Notes: generated from the sequence alone by a model not told the origin. A stretch of DNA of 64,000 bases from Dryomyza anilis (GCA_951804985.1 OX638135.1:63942647-64006646), one strand, 5' to 3'; shown: positions 11,110 to 24,039, counted from the stretch's first letter. A program made the numbers and translations.

Positions 11110-14100
11110 TTAGTCATCAACTATGGAACGAACGTATTTAGAAATTAAATCAAAGTCCGTTTCCCTACCCGTTTGCATATTTTGATGTTGTTGTTGGTGA
11201 TGTTGGTTCTGCGTTTGATGCCAAACATTATTCCCAACAGCACCAACATTTGCAACAACATTATTAACTATTCCACCATTTCCAGCAGCATTGCTGGCAT
11301 TACCGGCACTTGAATTGTTATTGATGTTACCGCCAACAGCAGTACCTGCTTGATTTTGAGCTCCTGTATTGACGCCACTTACACCGCCAGCACTATTACA
11401 GTTTCCGGCACTGCTGCCAACGTGGTTTACGACGCCATTACCCACATTGTTAACAGTGCCTAACCCCGAGTTTCCGCCGCCAGAGTTGCTGTTGTTACCA
11501 CCATTATTTCCGCTACTTCCGTTGCCACTGCTGTTACTAGAGTTGTTACCACTGGATCCTCCACCGTTTCCGCCATTACCACTTGAATTTACACTATTAC
11601 CGCCGCCATTATTTCCAGCACCCGGTGTACTTGGTTGATTTGTTGATTGTGGTAAATGTTGCAGAATACTTTGTACTTCATTTTCGCTTGGAGACTCAGC
11701 GCATATTGTTGTATTACCAAGAACACAGTTGTTTAAAGTCATTTGTGCTTTGTTAGCTTCTTCTCTTGTAGCATATTTACATAAGGCAATTCCTTGGTTC
11801 AGATATAAATGGAAAGTAATAAGTGGTCCATGTTGCATACATAATGTTCGTAATGTTGAGCCATCGATCTGTGAAAGTAGTTTTTATAATCATTCTGATC
11901 TACATACTATTTGCGTAAACTACCTGTGCGGTTAAATTTTTCAAAAGCAGCCAGTTTGAATTCCAACTAGAATTTGTACCAGTCCACGTCGAGTTTGCAT
12001 TATGAGTGCGAACCCCGACAATCCAACCATTTGAACTACCACTCACAACGGAGGATGGATTCGTTACAGAAACAACGCCACTTTTGTTAGAGCCTAAACC
12101 GGGTGGTGGTCCGCGAGATGTCTTGTTCATTGGAGTTGCCCATAATTCAGATGTGCTACATTGTTGAGGATTATCAGACCAACTGCAAATATATGCAAAA
12201 GTTATTATTTTGTAATAAATAAAACACAATATTGATTTGCCTTGGAAAGTTTTGATTGCTCGATGAAGGATTAAAACTCCAAGTTGAAGATGATAAACTT
12301 AAGGGTGGTAAATCAGTCGGAGAATTTTTGCTTGTATTAGAAAAAATATCAGCATCTTTTGGCGTCGGATTAATAGACAATGGTGATCTAGCTACACTAC
12401 CGGGAGTTATACTTGGATCATCTTCTATGCTTTTTATTTGAGATCCCTAAACAATATACATTAATAAATTAATTAAAAACATATAAAAATAACATAACCC
12501 AATACCTTCCACGGTTTTCCCGGTTCAAACTCTTGTACTAGATCAGTATATGCCGTTGCAGATGAAGGCTGTGCAACTGACCAGTCTTTATTCTCATTAT
12601 CATTTGATTGATCTGGCCAACCATCACCGATATTACGTGCGGTAGACCATGTGCTTCATGTTGATTGAAGGTTAATTACAAATGGTCAAAATCAATGACA
12701 TACACGCTTACCCATCACTTTGCATTCCTAGAGGTCCTCCCATACTATTTGTATTGGATGAAGATAAGTTTTTAGTTGTTCCAGGAGCACGAGAAAAATC
12801 GGTGTTATCTGAAGTAACTTCTTTATCTAATACTGGAAGCTTCCATTGATTTAATCTAGATTGCTGACTTGGTGTGGCCTGATATCCTCCAGGCTATTTT
12901 ACATATCAATAGATTTAACAAAATAATTCGATATTTGTTTTTAATTATTACCTTATTTAAATTTATTTCTGAGAAATTTCCCTGAAGTGCATTGAGCGCA
13001 TCATTTTGCCCGCGCAAATACTCAGCATTGGAATTGGTTACGTGCGGGGATCCTGTATGTTGTTGTGGAGTTTGTTGAAGATTTTGCTGTTTGATATAAA
13101 TGGCTTGTTGTGCATTAATTTGGTTTTGGAGATTTTGAATCTGTTGTTTATATTTTGCTATAGTAACATTTATTTGAATATTGTTGCCATGGCGTCCTAA
13201 TGATTGTTGAGCTGATTGGAGATGCTATAGATTTGTATATATAAATATTAATAGTTTCAATTAGGGTTTTTACATTAGACTAACCTTTATGTTACTGAGT
13301 AGTTGGTTTAGTAACAAAAGTGTGGCTGGTGCTAATGGTTGATTAAGAATTTGGCTGGACAAATAGCCACTATGTACCGCCAATTGAATTTGTTGCACGA
13401 GCATGCGTAGCTGGTGTGCTGAAGGTTGGGCAGAACTATTGGAAACAGCATTTACGGCAGCTGCCGTTACATTTGCACTTTGTCCAAATGCTACAGCGGC
13501 GGAATTTAAAGATGGCGGTCCACCAGCGACGGTATGAGGGCCTTGATTTAGGTATTTCTGCACATGTAAAGGTTGCATGGTATTCAGTGCTGCCAAATTA
13601 TTACCGACGCCACCAACTGTATTGCCCATATTGTTTAATAAATTATTGTTCTAAAAGTATATGTTAAAAATAAATGTTTTGTATATATAAAGATTGTATT
13701 TTTCGTACCGAAGGAAATGGAATAGTTGGTTGAGTATTAGTAGTTGGGTATCTAGACTGAAAGCCGGCACTTGCATTGGAATGATCACCGTAAGAACCTA
13801 GTGATTCTTCATGTCGCCGCCATGGTTCCATATTCATATTAGCATTTGTACGTAGCATTTCAGCTGCCTCCTCTATATTCATGTTTGCACTGATTAATGC
13901 TCGCTCAACGTCTTCTTTTTTGTAGCCTGTGTCGACTAGCATGCGATATTGTTTACTATTTTTGATCATATCACTATTCATGCCAATACCAACAACACTC
14001 ATTTTTGGTTGAGATTTGTTAACGATGCCGCCATGCGTCCAATCGTTAGCCATATCGTTTGATTCTGATCCTGCAGCACCCCAACCACTTCCACCAGTTA

Positions 14101-15746
14101 TTTTTGTAGAATTTTTGTTCCAGGAAACAACAGCTGGCGAATCAGTCCACGCATTGCCACCACCTACACCAGCACCTAGTTGACTTATGCCGCCGCCAGA
14201 TTTGTCATCACCCCAATTGCCACTACCTGCCGGGACGTTGTGATTGCCGCCATCGTCTCCCCATGAGCCCGTGTTACGTACATTACCACCGGCAGCGCCA
14301 GGATGCACCCACATCGTGTTATCAGGTTTGAGTGGTCCACCAACAGTCGGACCAACCCCAGAACCGACGCCCAAACGACTTTGAGGACCAACTCCCCCCA
14401 TTGAATTATTGGGATTGCCGCTGACACCAACAGCACCGGGCGCTCCCAGACCTCCAGAACCGCCAGCATTAAGTCCGCCTACACCAGCATTTGCCGGATT
14501 TTGGCCACCTATGGCACTACGTATTAAATGGCTACGATTCATTGGATCGGACAGTTCCTTCCAGTGCGAGGCACCACCAGGTACACGTGATTGTTGTCCC
14601 CACAGAGACGTCCCATCGTCATAATTTGGTATATTGCGACGCTGTGGCGGAGGTGAAGGCTCCTCCCAGCCAGATGTTTGTTTTGCTGTCATTGCGGAAA
14701 TATCTTTTGGTCCCACAACGGATGGCGAAGGACCCCATGGCGTATTTGAGTTTCCACCAACGCTACCCGTCCCGCTAATGCCGCCAGCGCCAATGCCACC
14801 ACTGACAGCTGCCGTTACGACCACATTTACCGGTGCATTCGCACTTGGTCCGACCATTTTACTCATTGGCATTTGACCATGAGACACAGCATGATGCTGG
14901 CCCCACATTTCAGAAGTGCCATTAAGACGGCCAGAAATTCCCCGTGGATCACCACGAATTGGATCGCGTGGATCAATCATGCGCATATCACGCGGATCAG
15001 CATTGACAGCAGCACGCATAGCTTCACGTGGATCTACATTGCGTATATCAAGCGGAACCATTGGTACATTGCGAATATCCCGGGGATCACCCCAGCTATT
15101 TCCACAAGCGTTGCCAACTGCACTGGAACCACCAACCACATTAACACCACCTGTGCTACCAACGTTGCCATTGCCGACAGTAGCTACAAATAAATTGAAA
15201 ATAAAAAAATAAAATAAATATTAAAATACGAACAATCAATTCTAATTCATACTTACAACTACCAGCACCAACAACAGCACCAATATTGTTAGATGTTGCG
15301 CCTGGTACATTTCCGCCACCGCCGCTAGTAGCAACATTAACATTTCCCTGACCCCATTGTGGACCGCCACTTACAGCGGCTGCGTTGACACCGCCAACGC
15401 CACTCACACCGACACTGCTGCCACTGGCACTAGGATTAGTTGCTGATCCCGTCCAAACGTTAGTGCTATCGGCGCCATCGTCGTCCTCGCCCCATGTGCC
15501 ACCCAAATTGGACGAGGGAGTATGTCCCCAAGGAGTTTTTTGCACAGGTTGGGGTGGCGGTTGACCACCGTTTCGTAAATTTGATTCCCATAAATCAGTA
15601 CCGTTATTTATGTTAGGTTTCCACATTGGCGGACCACCCGCCGGATCCTTGTTGGAGGGTTCAGGTGAGCTTGGCACTTCCCAGTTCGTATCCTGATTGA
15701 CATGCTGACATCCCCATCCATCCTGAGAAAATAATGCTTCACGCAT
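11110..15746 (-). CDS. gw: gawky (GW182/TNRC6), miRNA silencing scaffold
   Basis: GW182 binds Argonaute-1 in the cytoplasm and P bodies and recruits PABP and the CCR4-NOT and PAN2-PAN3 deadenylases to silence miRNA targets. Nine exons join on the minus strand: 15746-15257, 15183-13709, 13650-13285, 13224-12952, 12893-12712, 12653-12506, 12446-12241, 12182-11924, 11868-11110. Phases agree throughout, giving 1385 residues, close to the fly protein (about 1384 as I recall). The N-terminus has GW/WG repeats for Argonaute binding ([34 protein letters not shown]). A UBA domain lies at about 570-615, followed by Q-rich exons (about 656-868). RLNQWKLP and [20 protein letters not shown] mark the silencing region. 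The RRM (about 1122-1200) begins [21 protein letters not shown] Gly/Asn/Ser-rich tail ends SIVDD. The ATG at 15746 matches the Drosophila start, but the frame stays open upstream. No frameshift or stop was seen, so the gene looks functional. Confidence 0.95.
12183..12240 (-). other. gw: GC-AG intron in gw
   Basis: The reading frame requires the exon to end ...TTTCCAAG, followed by GCAAAT instead of a GT donor. The acceptor is a normal ...TTTGCAG. The 58-bp intron interrupts a serine codon (AG|T) between NFP and WSDN. The other seven introns inside the gene use GT-AG. GC-AG is the commonest minor variant of U2 introns. Confidence 0.85.
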
Positions 15747-15911
15747 TGTATTCAACTGTTCTAGTTGATTTTTAGCAGCTGCAGCAGATGTTCCGCCCCC
15801 TACCAAACCGCCGGTGACATTACTAGCATTGTTGCCACTGTTATTGTTGCTGTTGTTACAAGTATTGCTGTTGCTGCTTAGGCCACCTGTGTTACCGTTA
15901 TTTTGAGCAGA
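15747..15911 (-). CDS. gw: In-frame extension of the first visible gw exon
   Basis: Upstream of the ATG at 15746 the same frame stays open for 55 codons to an AG acceptor at 15912-15913, preceded by TATTTTTGTAATTAT. The extension is rich in Asn, Ser and Gly (for example NNSNNNSGNN) and then has an Ala run and NQLEQLNT. This is the composition of other low-complexity parts of GW182, so it may be translated from an upstream start exon. It could also be 5' UTR, as I recall for Drosophila, with an upstream non-coding exon. No upstream exon was identified. Confidence 0.5.
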
Positions 15912-16249
15912 CTATAATTACAAAAATACAAAAAAACATTAAAAAATATTATTTTGTATATAACAATAATCCATAAAGTCAAGATTTTTTTAGTTTTGAT
16001 AAATATATTTATAAAATTAGCGCTTCTGAAAAACTTTGGTTCTACTCATTTTCTGCTTGAGGAGACACTACATAGTAAAATACTGACTGTTGACAAAGAA
16101 AACAATTCCACTAGGAAGGTACACTTGGCAACCAAATCGTTTATGGCCACAATGAGATTCCGCAAACCACCCACAGTTTGGCTTAAAACCAAGAAAGTCG
16201 TTCTGTACATGATCAAGAGATCAAGAGGAAAAACATCTCCCATACTTAA
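15912..16249. other. gw upstream intron, no exon identified
   Basis: This follows the acceptor of the first visible gw exon on the minus strand. Two overlapping open frames, 15954-16295 (plus) and 16046-16243 (minus), have no recognisable domain. Confidence 0.4.
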
Positions 16250-16313
16250 TACTGAAATTAAAGCGAAATTTATTCAACAGCTCCACAACTGTTGAGGTCG
16301 CTGAATGCAGCCA
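16250..16313 (-). mobile_element. MITE end, TGGCTGCATTCAGCGACC family
   Basis: Reading from 16313 on the minus strand gives TGGCTGCATTCAGCGACCTC, the terminal repeat of the complete element at 54990-55336. Similarity continues for about 60 bp and then fades. No opposite end was found, so this is a truncated copy about 340 bp upstream of the first visible gw exon. Confidence 0.6.
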
Positions 16314-16637
16314 ATGCATTGAAAAACAAAACCAAACGACTACACTGTGGCTGAACATGCAACGAATACAGAAGGTGCAGCGAGTGAGCGTAACTAGCAC
16401 GTAACTAACAAATCTGCCGCTCGGCGTTCGACAGAAGTAATGTTGTTGTCGGTACTTATGTGTTAATAAAAAATATAACAAACATTATTTAACAAACAAA
16501 AAAATTGTACCAAAAAAAAATCTGGTCGATAAGCAATATACCCTACAATTTTTTAAATTAAATATTGAAAAAAAAAATATATATAATAAAAAAAATGTTG
16601 TTCGATAAATAAAAACTTTTTCTTATACCTTTTGATA

Positions 16638-16852
16638 AAATTAATAATACGTATCATTAAATTTGTACAGGTCTTTCTTATGGAAATTACAATATCACAT
16701 TATAAAATTTATGGTACAACCACACATTGTATTAAGAGTTTCAATAATACTGAACTGATGGGACGCATCCTATTGACCAATTTTAATGGTATAAATTATT
16801 GTTTTTCTATTGAAATACTATCAATTTACCATGATTTTTTTCTGGGTGTAGT
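16638..16852. repeat. Interspersed repeat shared with 46268-46486
   Basis: About 215 bp, from AATTAATAATACGTATCATT to TTTTTTCTGGGTGTA, match the second locus with few differences. The right edge reads TACACCCAGAAAAAA in reverse, which looks like a terminal repeat. No target duplication was found. Flanks differ immediately outside. Confidence 0.7.
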
Positions 16853-17576
16853 TTAAAATCAATTACAAAATTTCTACCGAACAGACAGACAAGAAAGCAA
16901 CCTAATAAAAACGTTTTAAAAAGAAAATGATTTATGGTTATGCAGAGTAGTGTTCAAACTAATGATGATAATTATTAACTTTTTTTGTATCGGATCTCAT
17001 TTTAAAAATATGCTCTATCAATCACTGTTAAAATTTAAAATGCTTGTATATACAAATGACTGAAAAATAGAGTTTTTCTCAAAAACGGTACGTAGTAGGA
17101 AAAAACTGAGAATGCAATATTTTCAGATTAGGGGCATTATTATTTCTATTGAAAATTGATTATATAACAGAGTACCAAAATTACGTTTTTAATGAAAATT
17201 TTACAAAGTGAATCAATTAGAAAAAAGTTACTAATTTTGATAATTTGTACTGTGCTCTACATTTCATTTCATTTTATTATTCATAATCATAAAGCCAACT
17301 CGGGCCAACATAGATTACACAGTAATAAGTAGGTACACGGATAGAAAAGATTTCTTTGAATATGTTTGAATGTAATTAAAAAGTAATACGATATTGCCAT
17401 ACATGTATTAGGAATGAAGTGTAATTAAATTATAATCGAAATTGAATTTATTTTTGTTCACGTGTAAACATTATTATATTGTCCAGCAGAATCTGTCAAT
17501 TTTACCATAAATATGTTGCAATACCAACATAAATTTTAATTGCATTTGAATAAACTATTTCTTAGCAATTTACTTG
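16853..17576. other. AT-rich DNA without recognisable gene
   Basis: No coding frame, RNA gene or repeat was recognised apart from AT-rich simple sequence. Confidence 0.45.
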
Positions 17577-18067
17577 GTTAAAACCAAGGATTGAAACCTA
17601 AACGAATAACGGTTTCGTTTTCGGTTTCGGTTTTTTCCGCGTTTCGGTTTCGGTTACGGTTTCGGTTTTAAGTTTTTATAACGAAACGGTTTCGGTATAC
17701 CGGTTCCATGTTACGGTTTCGATTTTGATTTCGGTTTTTGTATAAATTTTCTTTATTTCCATATTTTTTTATATGGTGCTAAATTATGATCAAATTATTA
17801 TACTGGGGTAAAGTGGGAAACGTAATTTAAACAATGTTTGTTGTTATTTTAGTAAAAATATTGTGTTATATGAATTATTTAATTGATTTCGCCAAGAAAA
17901 AAATTTTAATTTAAAATTTTGTGACCACAAACCAATGAAAAGCAACATTTTGACTTCACCTGATATATGATCTGAATTGAAAAGAAGAAGAATTTTGTAC
18001 AATTTTCATCCATAAAAGCCAAAGAAATTAAATTTCAACAATTCTGTGAACTGCAATATATGTAAAC

Positions 18068-19740
18068 TAGTGATGATCAATTGCAAGAGCAAGGCAAGAA
18101 ATGTTAATCTTAATCTTTTAAATTTTAAATAAAGATCGAAGACAAATATCTTAAACTGCATATTAATTATGAAAACGAATAGAATTTGAACACTAATTGT
18201 ATTTAAGTTACTTATTTTCCATATTTTCAATTTCTTAAAAATTTGAATTATATTTTAACAAGAATTAACATATAAAAAATAATTGTATAGAACAAGTGAT
18301 GTTGACAAGACAATTCAAAATGTCAAGGCCATAATAAAATGAACGAAAAGTCACCAAATACATTTTCAAAATGCTAAATATTTTTTACAAACATCTTTAT
18401 GTATCTGTCAATTTTTAATCGATGATCTCCATTTTTTTTACCACATGATAAGAAAATGTTAATCTATCAATTGATATTATTTCAACTTTAAAAATGCATC
18501 AATTACTTTTTATAATATTAATCAACAAACTCGAAAATTAAGTTTTTCATAAAAATGTATTTGATGACTTTCGTATCTATACAGTATACGATATACATAA
18601 ACAATAAATATAAGGATTATTTTGTATAGGCATATTTCTGTTTTCGTCACAGATTAAAAAATCCGTATGTAAATAGAACTCAAATAATATCTTGCAGAGT
18701 AACATTTTTCTTTGCGAACATCATGCGAACACAAACTCAAACGCTACAAAGCGAATACTAACAGAAAGAAGAGAATATAACAATAACGATTACGTATATA
18801 TACACTTTCAAAACGACAACTCTTCGTTGCTTTCCTATATCATTGCATGGCAACAAACAGACGCATGACAACAGACATACGCATGACAACAGACATACGC
18901 ATGACAGCCGACAGACGCAAGACAACAGACAGTCGCATGACAACGGACAGACGCACGGCACCACACTACATGTATGTATCTAGTACAGCTCTCTAGTTGG
19001 CAACAACAACGAGTTCTCTTTGTGGTACAAACAATTTCCCAGCAAAATTCTAAAAACTTGGATGCTGCTTTATTCGTATTTTTGTTGTTGTTGCACTTTC
19101 AAACGAATCAACGGATTTGTGAAAAAAGATAAACACAAAAAGCAATATATCAGCTAAATATATCACACTGTGAAAATGTTCATGTATTATTTTTTATTAC
19201 TTCATGATTTCACAATTAACAAAAAAAACTATATATAAAAGTAAAACAAAAATAATAATGTACATAAGCACAGTGCATATGCACAATCGATGTACGAACT
19301 TGCGTAGCGAAGAAAAGAGAAAAAAACATTGTTTTGTCTATTTTATCTTTTTGAAGCGACTTTTGAAGCACTTTTAAAGCTATTTACCGCTTCAAAAGTG
19401 CTTCACAGGCCTTATTTTTAAGATGCTTATATTCTATAGAATTCGACACACATCTTCATTAATGTTCACGTTCATAAATATTTTGCACGCTTTCCATTGT
19501 TACTTATTGTTCAATATTTAGTAATATCATGAATTCTTTTTATATCATTATTACCTTAAAAACATAATAAATACATTAAAATCATAAAAAAAATCCAAGA
19601 GTCTTCCTTTTCTTGCAGTCTTAGTCTTGCACTTGCTCTTGTTCTTTTTCTTGCAAAATCTCGATTTTGTTCTCGCTTTTGTTCTTGCAAAAAAAATGCA
19701 AGAATAAGATGCAAGAACAAGAAATTTTTAATCATCACTA
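18068..19740. mobile_element. Nested hAT-like element with TAGTGATGAT termini
   Basis: The left end TAGTGATGATCA and right end ATCATCACTA (to 19740) are inverted. Both are followed inward by TGCAAGAACAAG-type words. The flanking 8 bp ATGTAAAC occurs at 18060-18067 and 19741-19748. It inserted into the CAAGG element, so it is younger. No transposase is visible. A diverged second copy covers 36091-40100. Confidence 0.85.
18844..18960. repeat. 18-bp minisatellite
   Basis: About six and a half tandem copies of GCATGACAACAGACATAC-like units occur inside the nested hAT-like element. The second copy of that element has only about four units near 38782-38852. A cysteine-rich minus-strand frame here (18758-18964) is an artefact of the repeat. 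Confidence 0.85.
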
Positions 19741-20476
19741 ATGTAAACAAATATCTGCCTTATACTTGAAATTTTTAAACTTGTCTACCTTGCACTTCAT
19801 TTTTCGTATTTCCTTAAATAGTTACTGAGATGTTAATAATTTGAAACTTTTTTACATTTTTTTTTTTACATTACATTGTTTTGTTTATGTCCGAAATGGA
19901 GCATCCATTAGAAGACTTATAAATGGTATTCTATTGAATAGATCCTTTAAAAGAATTTAAAAAATATTCAAATGAACTTTTCAAAACTTGTCCCACTTTA
20001 CCCCAAGCTCCCCTATATATTTTACTAATAAAATAAATAAAAAACCAATATTATTAAAATTTAAATCATTTTTTAACGTAAAAATTTTGCTTGGAGTTGT
20101 GGTGTTTTGTTGTTAATTCGATTAATGAAACAAAAAACAAATTTTAGACCAAATACCGTTGTTTTGGAAATATCGTTTCTCAAAAAACAACATGTGAATT
20201 TTTGTACAACCAAAAATGTTTATTTTGGGAACTCCAAATTTTAATGAAATTTTACTTAATATCTTCTATAAAAAAAATATGTTAGTCTGGTTTTTTGTAT
20301 ACTTTTTTTAAAAACCGTTTTAAACCGGTATAAAACCGAAACCGTTTATATCGGTTTTGGATATCGGTTTATTTCTGATTTTCGTATAACGGTTTCGGTT
20401 ACGGTTTCGGTTTTAAAAATGAAACGGTTTTAAACGGATATCGGTTTCGGTTACGGTTTCAATCCTTGGTTAAAAC

Positions 20477-20846
20477 TATGTTTCGAAACACAGAAAATGC
20501 TAATCAAATCTAAATACAACGTATGTTCGCAACGCTCGTCTTAATTCGATAATTCTTTTTGTTTGGATGTAGTAATTATTATGTTTCCATTAGAACGTAC
20601 TCCATTTTAAGGGACAACATTAAAATGTTTCCGGTATATTATAATAAAAGTCAGAGCTCATTACAACACTGTTTAAGTCTCAATACAACCCTGTTTACAA
20701 ATGATTTATCAATCAATTATATATTATGTTTACATAAAATTCCAAACATACATGTTAATGCCTGCAAAATTATGTTTGGGAGAGCCCTTTTTTTGCAGTG
20801 TGTACTTAAAAACTAAATTTTATACAAAATAAAACTAAACTTAATA
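20477..20846. other. No gene recognised
   Basis: AT-rich sequence. A short plus-strand frame (20559-20816) has no recognisable domain. Confidence 0.4.
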
Positions 20847-22839
20847 CTAAGTTCCACACAAAGCAACTACCCAAATAACGTTTGAATCGTAAGTAAAAAA
20901 TTCGAGAATATTGAAAAAAAAAATTAATAAATTGTAATGATATTTTAGTTTAGTCTCCGTATATGTTGCAAACCCGTTCCATACACGAGCAATATTAACT
21001 AAAAGCGATCGTTCAAAAATGGAGGTATTAATCTTGGGTATCCGTATTTGAATATTCCTACGTGATCTGGTAAAATCAAACAACTCGTATATATATTTGG
21101 GTTTACCACATTTAATTACTTTATAATATAAAGTAACATATCTTAGTTTTAGATAGTCAAAGAAACTGCATTTAAGAAAATTAAGGACATAATCGCTTAT
21201 ATGATCACGAATATGCAAATTGTAAACAAATCTTATAACCCTGTGAAAAATGAGACACATTCTGATATGTTTTGGTAGTACATGAGTATACCTTTAAGCC
21301 ATAAACTATTTGTTACATTAATAAAGCATGTGCTGCGATTAGTTTGATATGAAACGGTAAGTAAATATTCAAACTATAAAGTTTCCTGAAAGTGAAACCA
21401 ACTTTTGCACTAATGATATTTATATGTGCTTTAAAGGAGATATTTGAATCCAGAATAACGCCCAAACATTTCATTTGATCTAAAAATTCAATTTCATGTT
21501 CACCAAAAGCAATGGTTATAAGTGCATCATTATTTCGAGATTTATTAAACATCATTGCTTTGGTTTTATCTATGTTGATGGTCAATTTATTTTCATCCAT
21601 CCATTGTAAAATCTGGTCAACTGTAAAATTTATAACCTCTTGCAATGAGTCAATGAATTCAAGTTTCGACGAAAACAGCAAATATATGTCATCAGCATAC
21701 AAAAATACATTAGAGGTCTCCATTCAAATATGATTAACAAAACTATTAGTTTACATCATAAATAGCGTAGGCCCCAATACAGATCCCTGAAGAACTCCAC
21801 TTAGAACATTCAAAACATTGGAATACCGGTTACTGCATGAAACGAATTGTTTACGATCAGTCAAAAATGAATTAATTAGTTTGCAAGCACTACTAGAGAA
21901 CATAAATTCATTTTTAAGTTTTTTTTATTGTAATGTACTAAATCAAATGCTTTAGAAATATCTTATGAAAGCAATACATTAAGTTTGTTCGATTTTTTTC
22001 AGTTAATCCAAGAAGCATGGTTGTGGTACTAAATCCATTACGAAATCCAGATTGACTTGGATTAAGTAGCTGTTCCATTTCTAAGTAAGAACGAATTTGA
22101 GCATTTAAAATATTCTGAAGCACTTTGGAAATAGATGGAAGAATGCTAATCGGACGAAAATTCTGAAATGTGCCAGAATTTCATTTTTTTAAATCGGCAC
22201 GACTCTTGCTATTTTCCACGCTGTTGGAAATACAGAGAAATAGTGTTAATAATATAAAGCAGGTATTCCTCAAGCAGTGGATATATGATTTTTATGAATT
22301 TGAATGTAGCTAAATAAAGTTCATCAAGTGTTACATTTCTAAACATTAACCCCTTTCTAGCACCTACTTCAAGCTGAGGTAATGCATTAATTGATGGTTC
22401 TTGAGAAGAAATAAAAAATGTATTTAATTTGTCTGGTTCAATATCATCACTGCTTTTGGATTTATCACCACACATTGTTTTATCACACCACATTGTTTTG
22501 AAAAATGTTCCACAGTTTTTTACCATCTAAGTTCTTAAAGCACGTAGAACCAAATTTAATTTTGTCTTTTCTTATAACTGATTTAGCTTTATTGCGATAT
22601 TTACAATACACTCGCCAGTTGTAATCTGTGTTATTTTCAATATACGCTTTATATGCTAAATCATGCATGCTCACAGCATAGATCACCTCAGGTTTTTTCA
22701 TGAATGGGTCAATAATATTTTTAATTATTTTTTTGTAAAAGGGTATCTGTGAGAAGCCGTCAAGTATGATCTTATTAAGACATTCAATTTGTTGATTAAC
22801 GTCATTTGTTGTGAAAATAGAACAACACAAAGAAAACAA
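20847..22839 (-). pseudogene. Decayed non-LTR retrotransposon (LINE), reverse transcriptase portion
   Basis: Read on the minus strand from 22839 downward, the pieces appear in ORF2 order. First comes the endonuclease-RT linker (WRVYCKYRNKAKSVIRKDK near 22600). Next is an RT finger segment with LLNPSQSGFRNGFSTTTMLL near 22060, then the catalytic motif FLYADDIYLLF near 21690. A thumb segment with CLGVILDSNISFKAHI follows, then a C-terminal stretch ending VWNGF. The frame is broken into at least five pieces and the insert between palm motifs is damaged. It is probably 5'-truncated; no tail or target duplication was found. The clade cannot be fixed by eye. It is not functional. Confidence 0.8.
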
Positions 22840-24039
22840 GATGTGGCTGCTCTAAATAGGCATCATGTGACATTTACTAAAGCTGCCATGCGGAAAGGCA
22901 TGAATTTTGTTGTGGATTCGTAGTCGGCAAGAAACTGTATTTATGTTCATACCCGTGAACGAACGACTGGCAACAATCCGCATCAAGGCTAAATACTTCT
23001 AAATCAGCCTTATTTGTGCGTACGCTCCGACGAATGAGAAGGACGATGAAACCAAAGAGACCTTCTATGAGCGCCTCGACGAAGCCTATGAGCGCTGCCC
23101 CCGACACGACATCAAAATTGTGATTGGCGACTTTAATGCCAAGGTGGGCCATGAAGTATCTTTGGTTCAACGGTTGGACAATTCACTCTACACGACAATA
23201 CCTCCGACAATGGAAAGAGACTGATCGATTTTGCCGCAGCACGAAACATGTGGTACTACATTCAAACATCTTAATACTCACAAGGCCAAGTGGCGGTCAC
23301 CAGACCAGAACACACGCAACCAAATTGATCGTGTTGTGATTGACGGAAGGCACGCTTCTAGTGTGATGAACGTACGTTCGATCCGAAATGCTAATATCGA
23401 CTCGGATCACTTCCTTGTAGCAGCCAAGGTTCGCACACGCTTATGCGCTGCGAAAAATCCGCAACAGACCGAACAAGCCTATGCCGCTCGACTCTCACAC
23501 CTGCTTGCCCAAGGCACCCCCACTCGATGATATATGCGCGAAGTGTACACACGTCTCCCGCTCAATGCGTACAGCTCTACCGAAGAGGTGCTTCCAACGC
23601 CCACTACGGAACAAGTGGTACGATGAAGAGTGTCGCGCAGCCACTGCAGAGAAAGACGCTGCATATAGAGCTATCCTGCAGTCGGTAGTTACACGAGTCG
23701 CGAAGGATCGATACAGAGAGAAGAGGAGGGAAGAGAAACACTGTCTGCTGAGTTGTTTAAGACCAGAGGCGATGAGCTCATAGCGAGCATGCTCCAGCTC
23801 ATCAGCAGAATATGGTCAGAAAAAAGCATGCCCAGCGAATGGAATCTCAGTATACTCTGCCCAATCCTTAAAAAGAGTGATCCCACGATACTCGCCAATT
23901 ACAGTGGGATAAGTCTCCTCAATATCGCGTATAAATATGGCTGGCAACCCTGGCAACTTGCTAGTTTGTTTACTTTTCATCGCTGCGTTAATTTATCAAC
24001 TTAATTAAAAGCTACTGATATTTAAATGTCAGTTTTCAC

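Larger units (their letters stand above)
17585..20468. mobile_element. hAT-like element with CAAGG termini and 8-bp target duplication
   Basis: The left terminus CAAGGATTGAAACC is mirrored by GGTTTCAATCCTTG at 20455-20468. A perfect 8-bp duplication GTTAAAAC flanks it at 17577-17584 and 20469-20476. Subterminal DNA on both sides is dominated by GGTTTCGGTT modules, typical of transposase-binding arrays in hAT elements. The CAAGG start fits the hAT YARNG rule. The interior has no transposase and carries a second element at 18068-19740. Confidence 0.85.

Noticed and set aside
11369..11638. Pro/Leu-rich plus-strand frame over the last gw exon
   Set aside because: It is the antisense of the Gly/Asn/Ser-rich gw tail. 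Similar Pro/Ala/Thr-rich antisense frames over 14409-15212 have the same cause.
16046..16243. Possible upstream gw exon (minus-strand frame)
   Set aside because: The product is Leu/Val/Ser-rich and unlike GW182, with no clear donor in phase with the acceptor at 15912.
18758..18964. Cysteine-rich 68-residue minus-strand frame
   Set aside because: Its periodicity is the 18-bp minisatellite; no signal peptide or domain.
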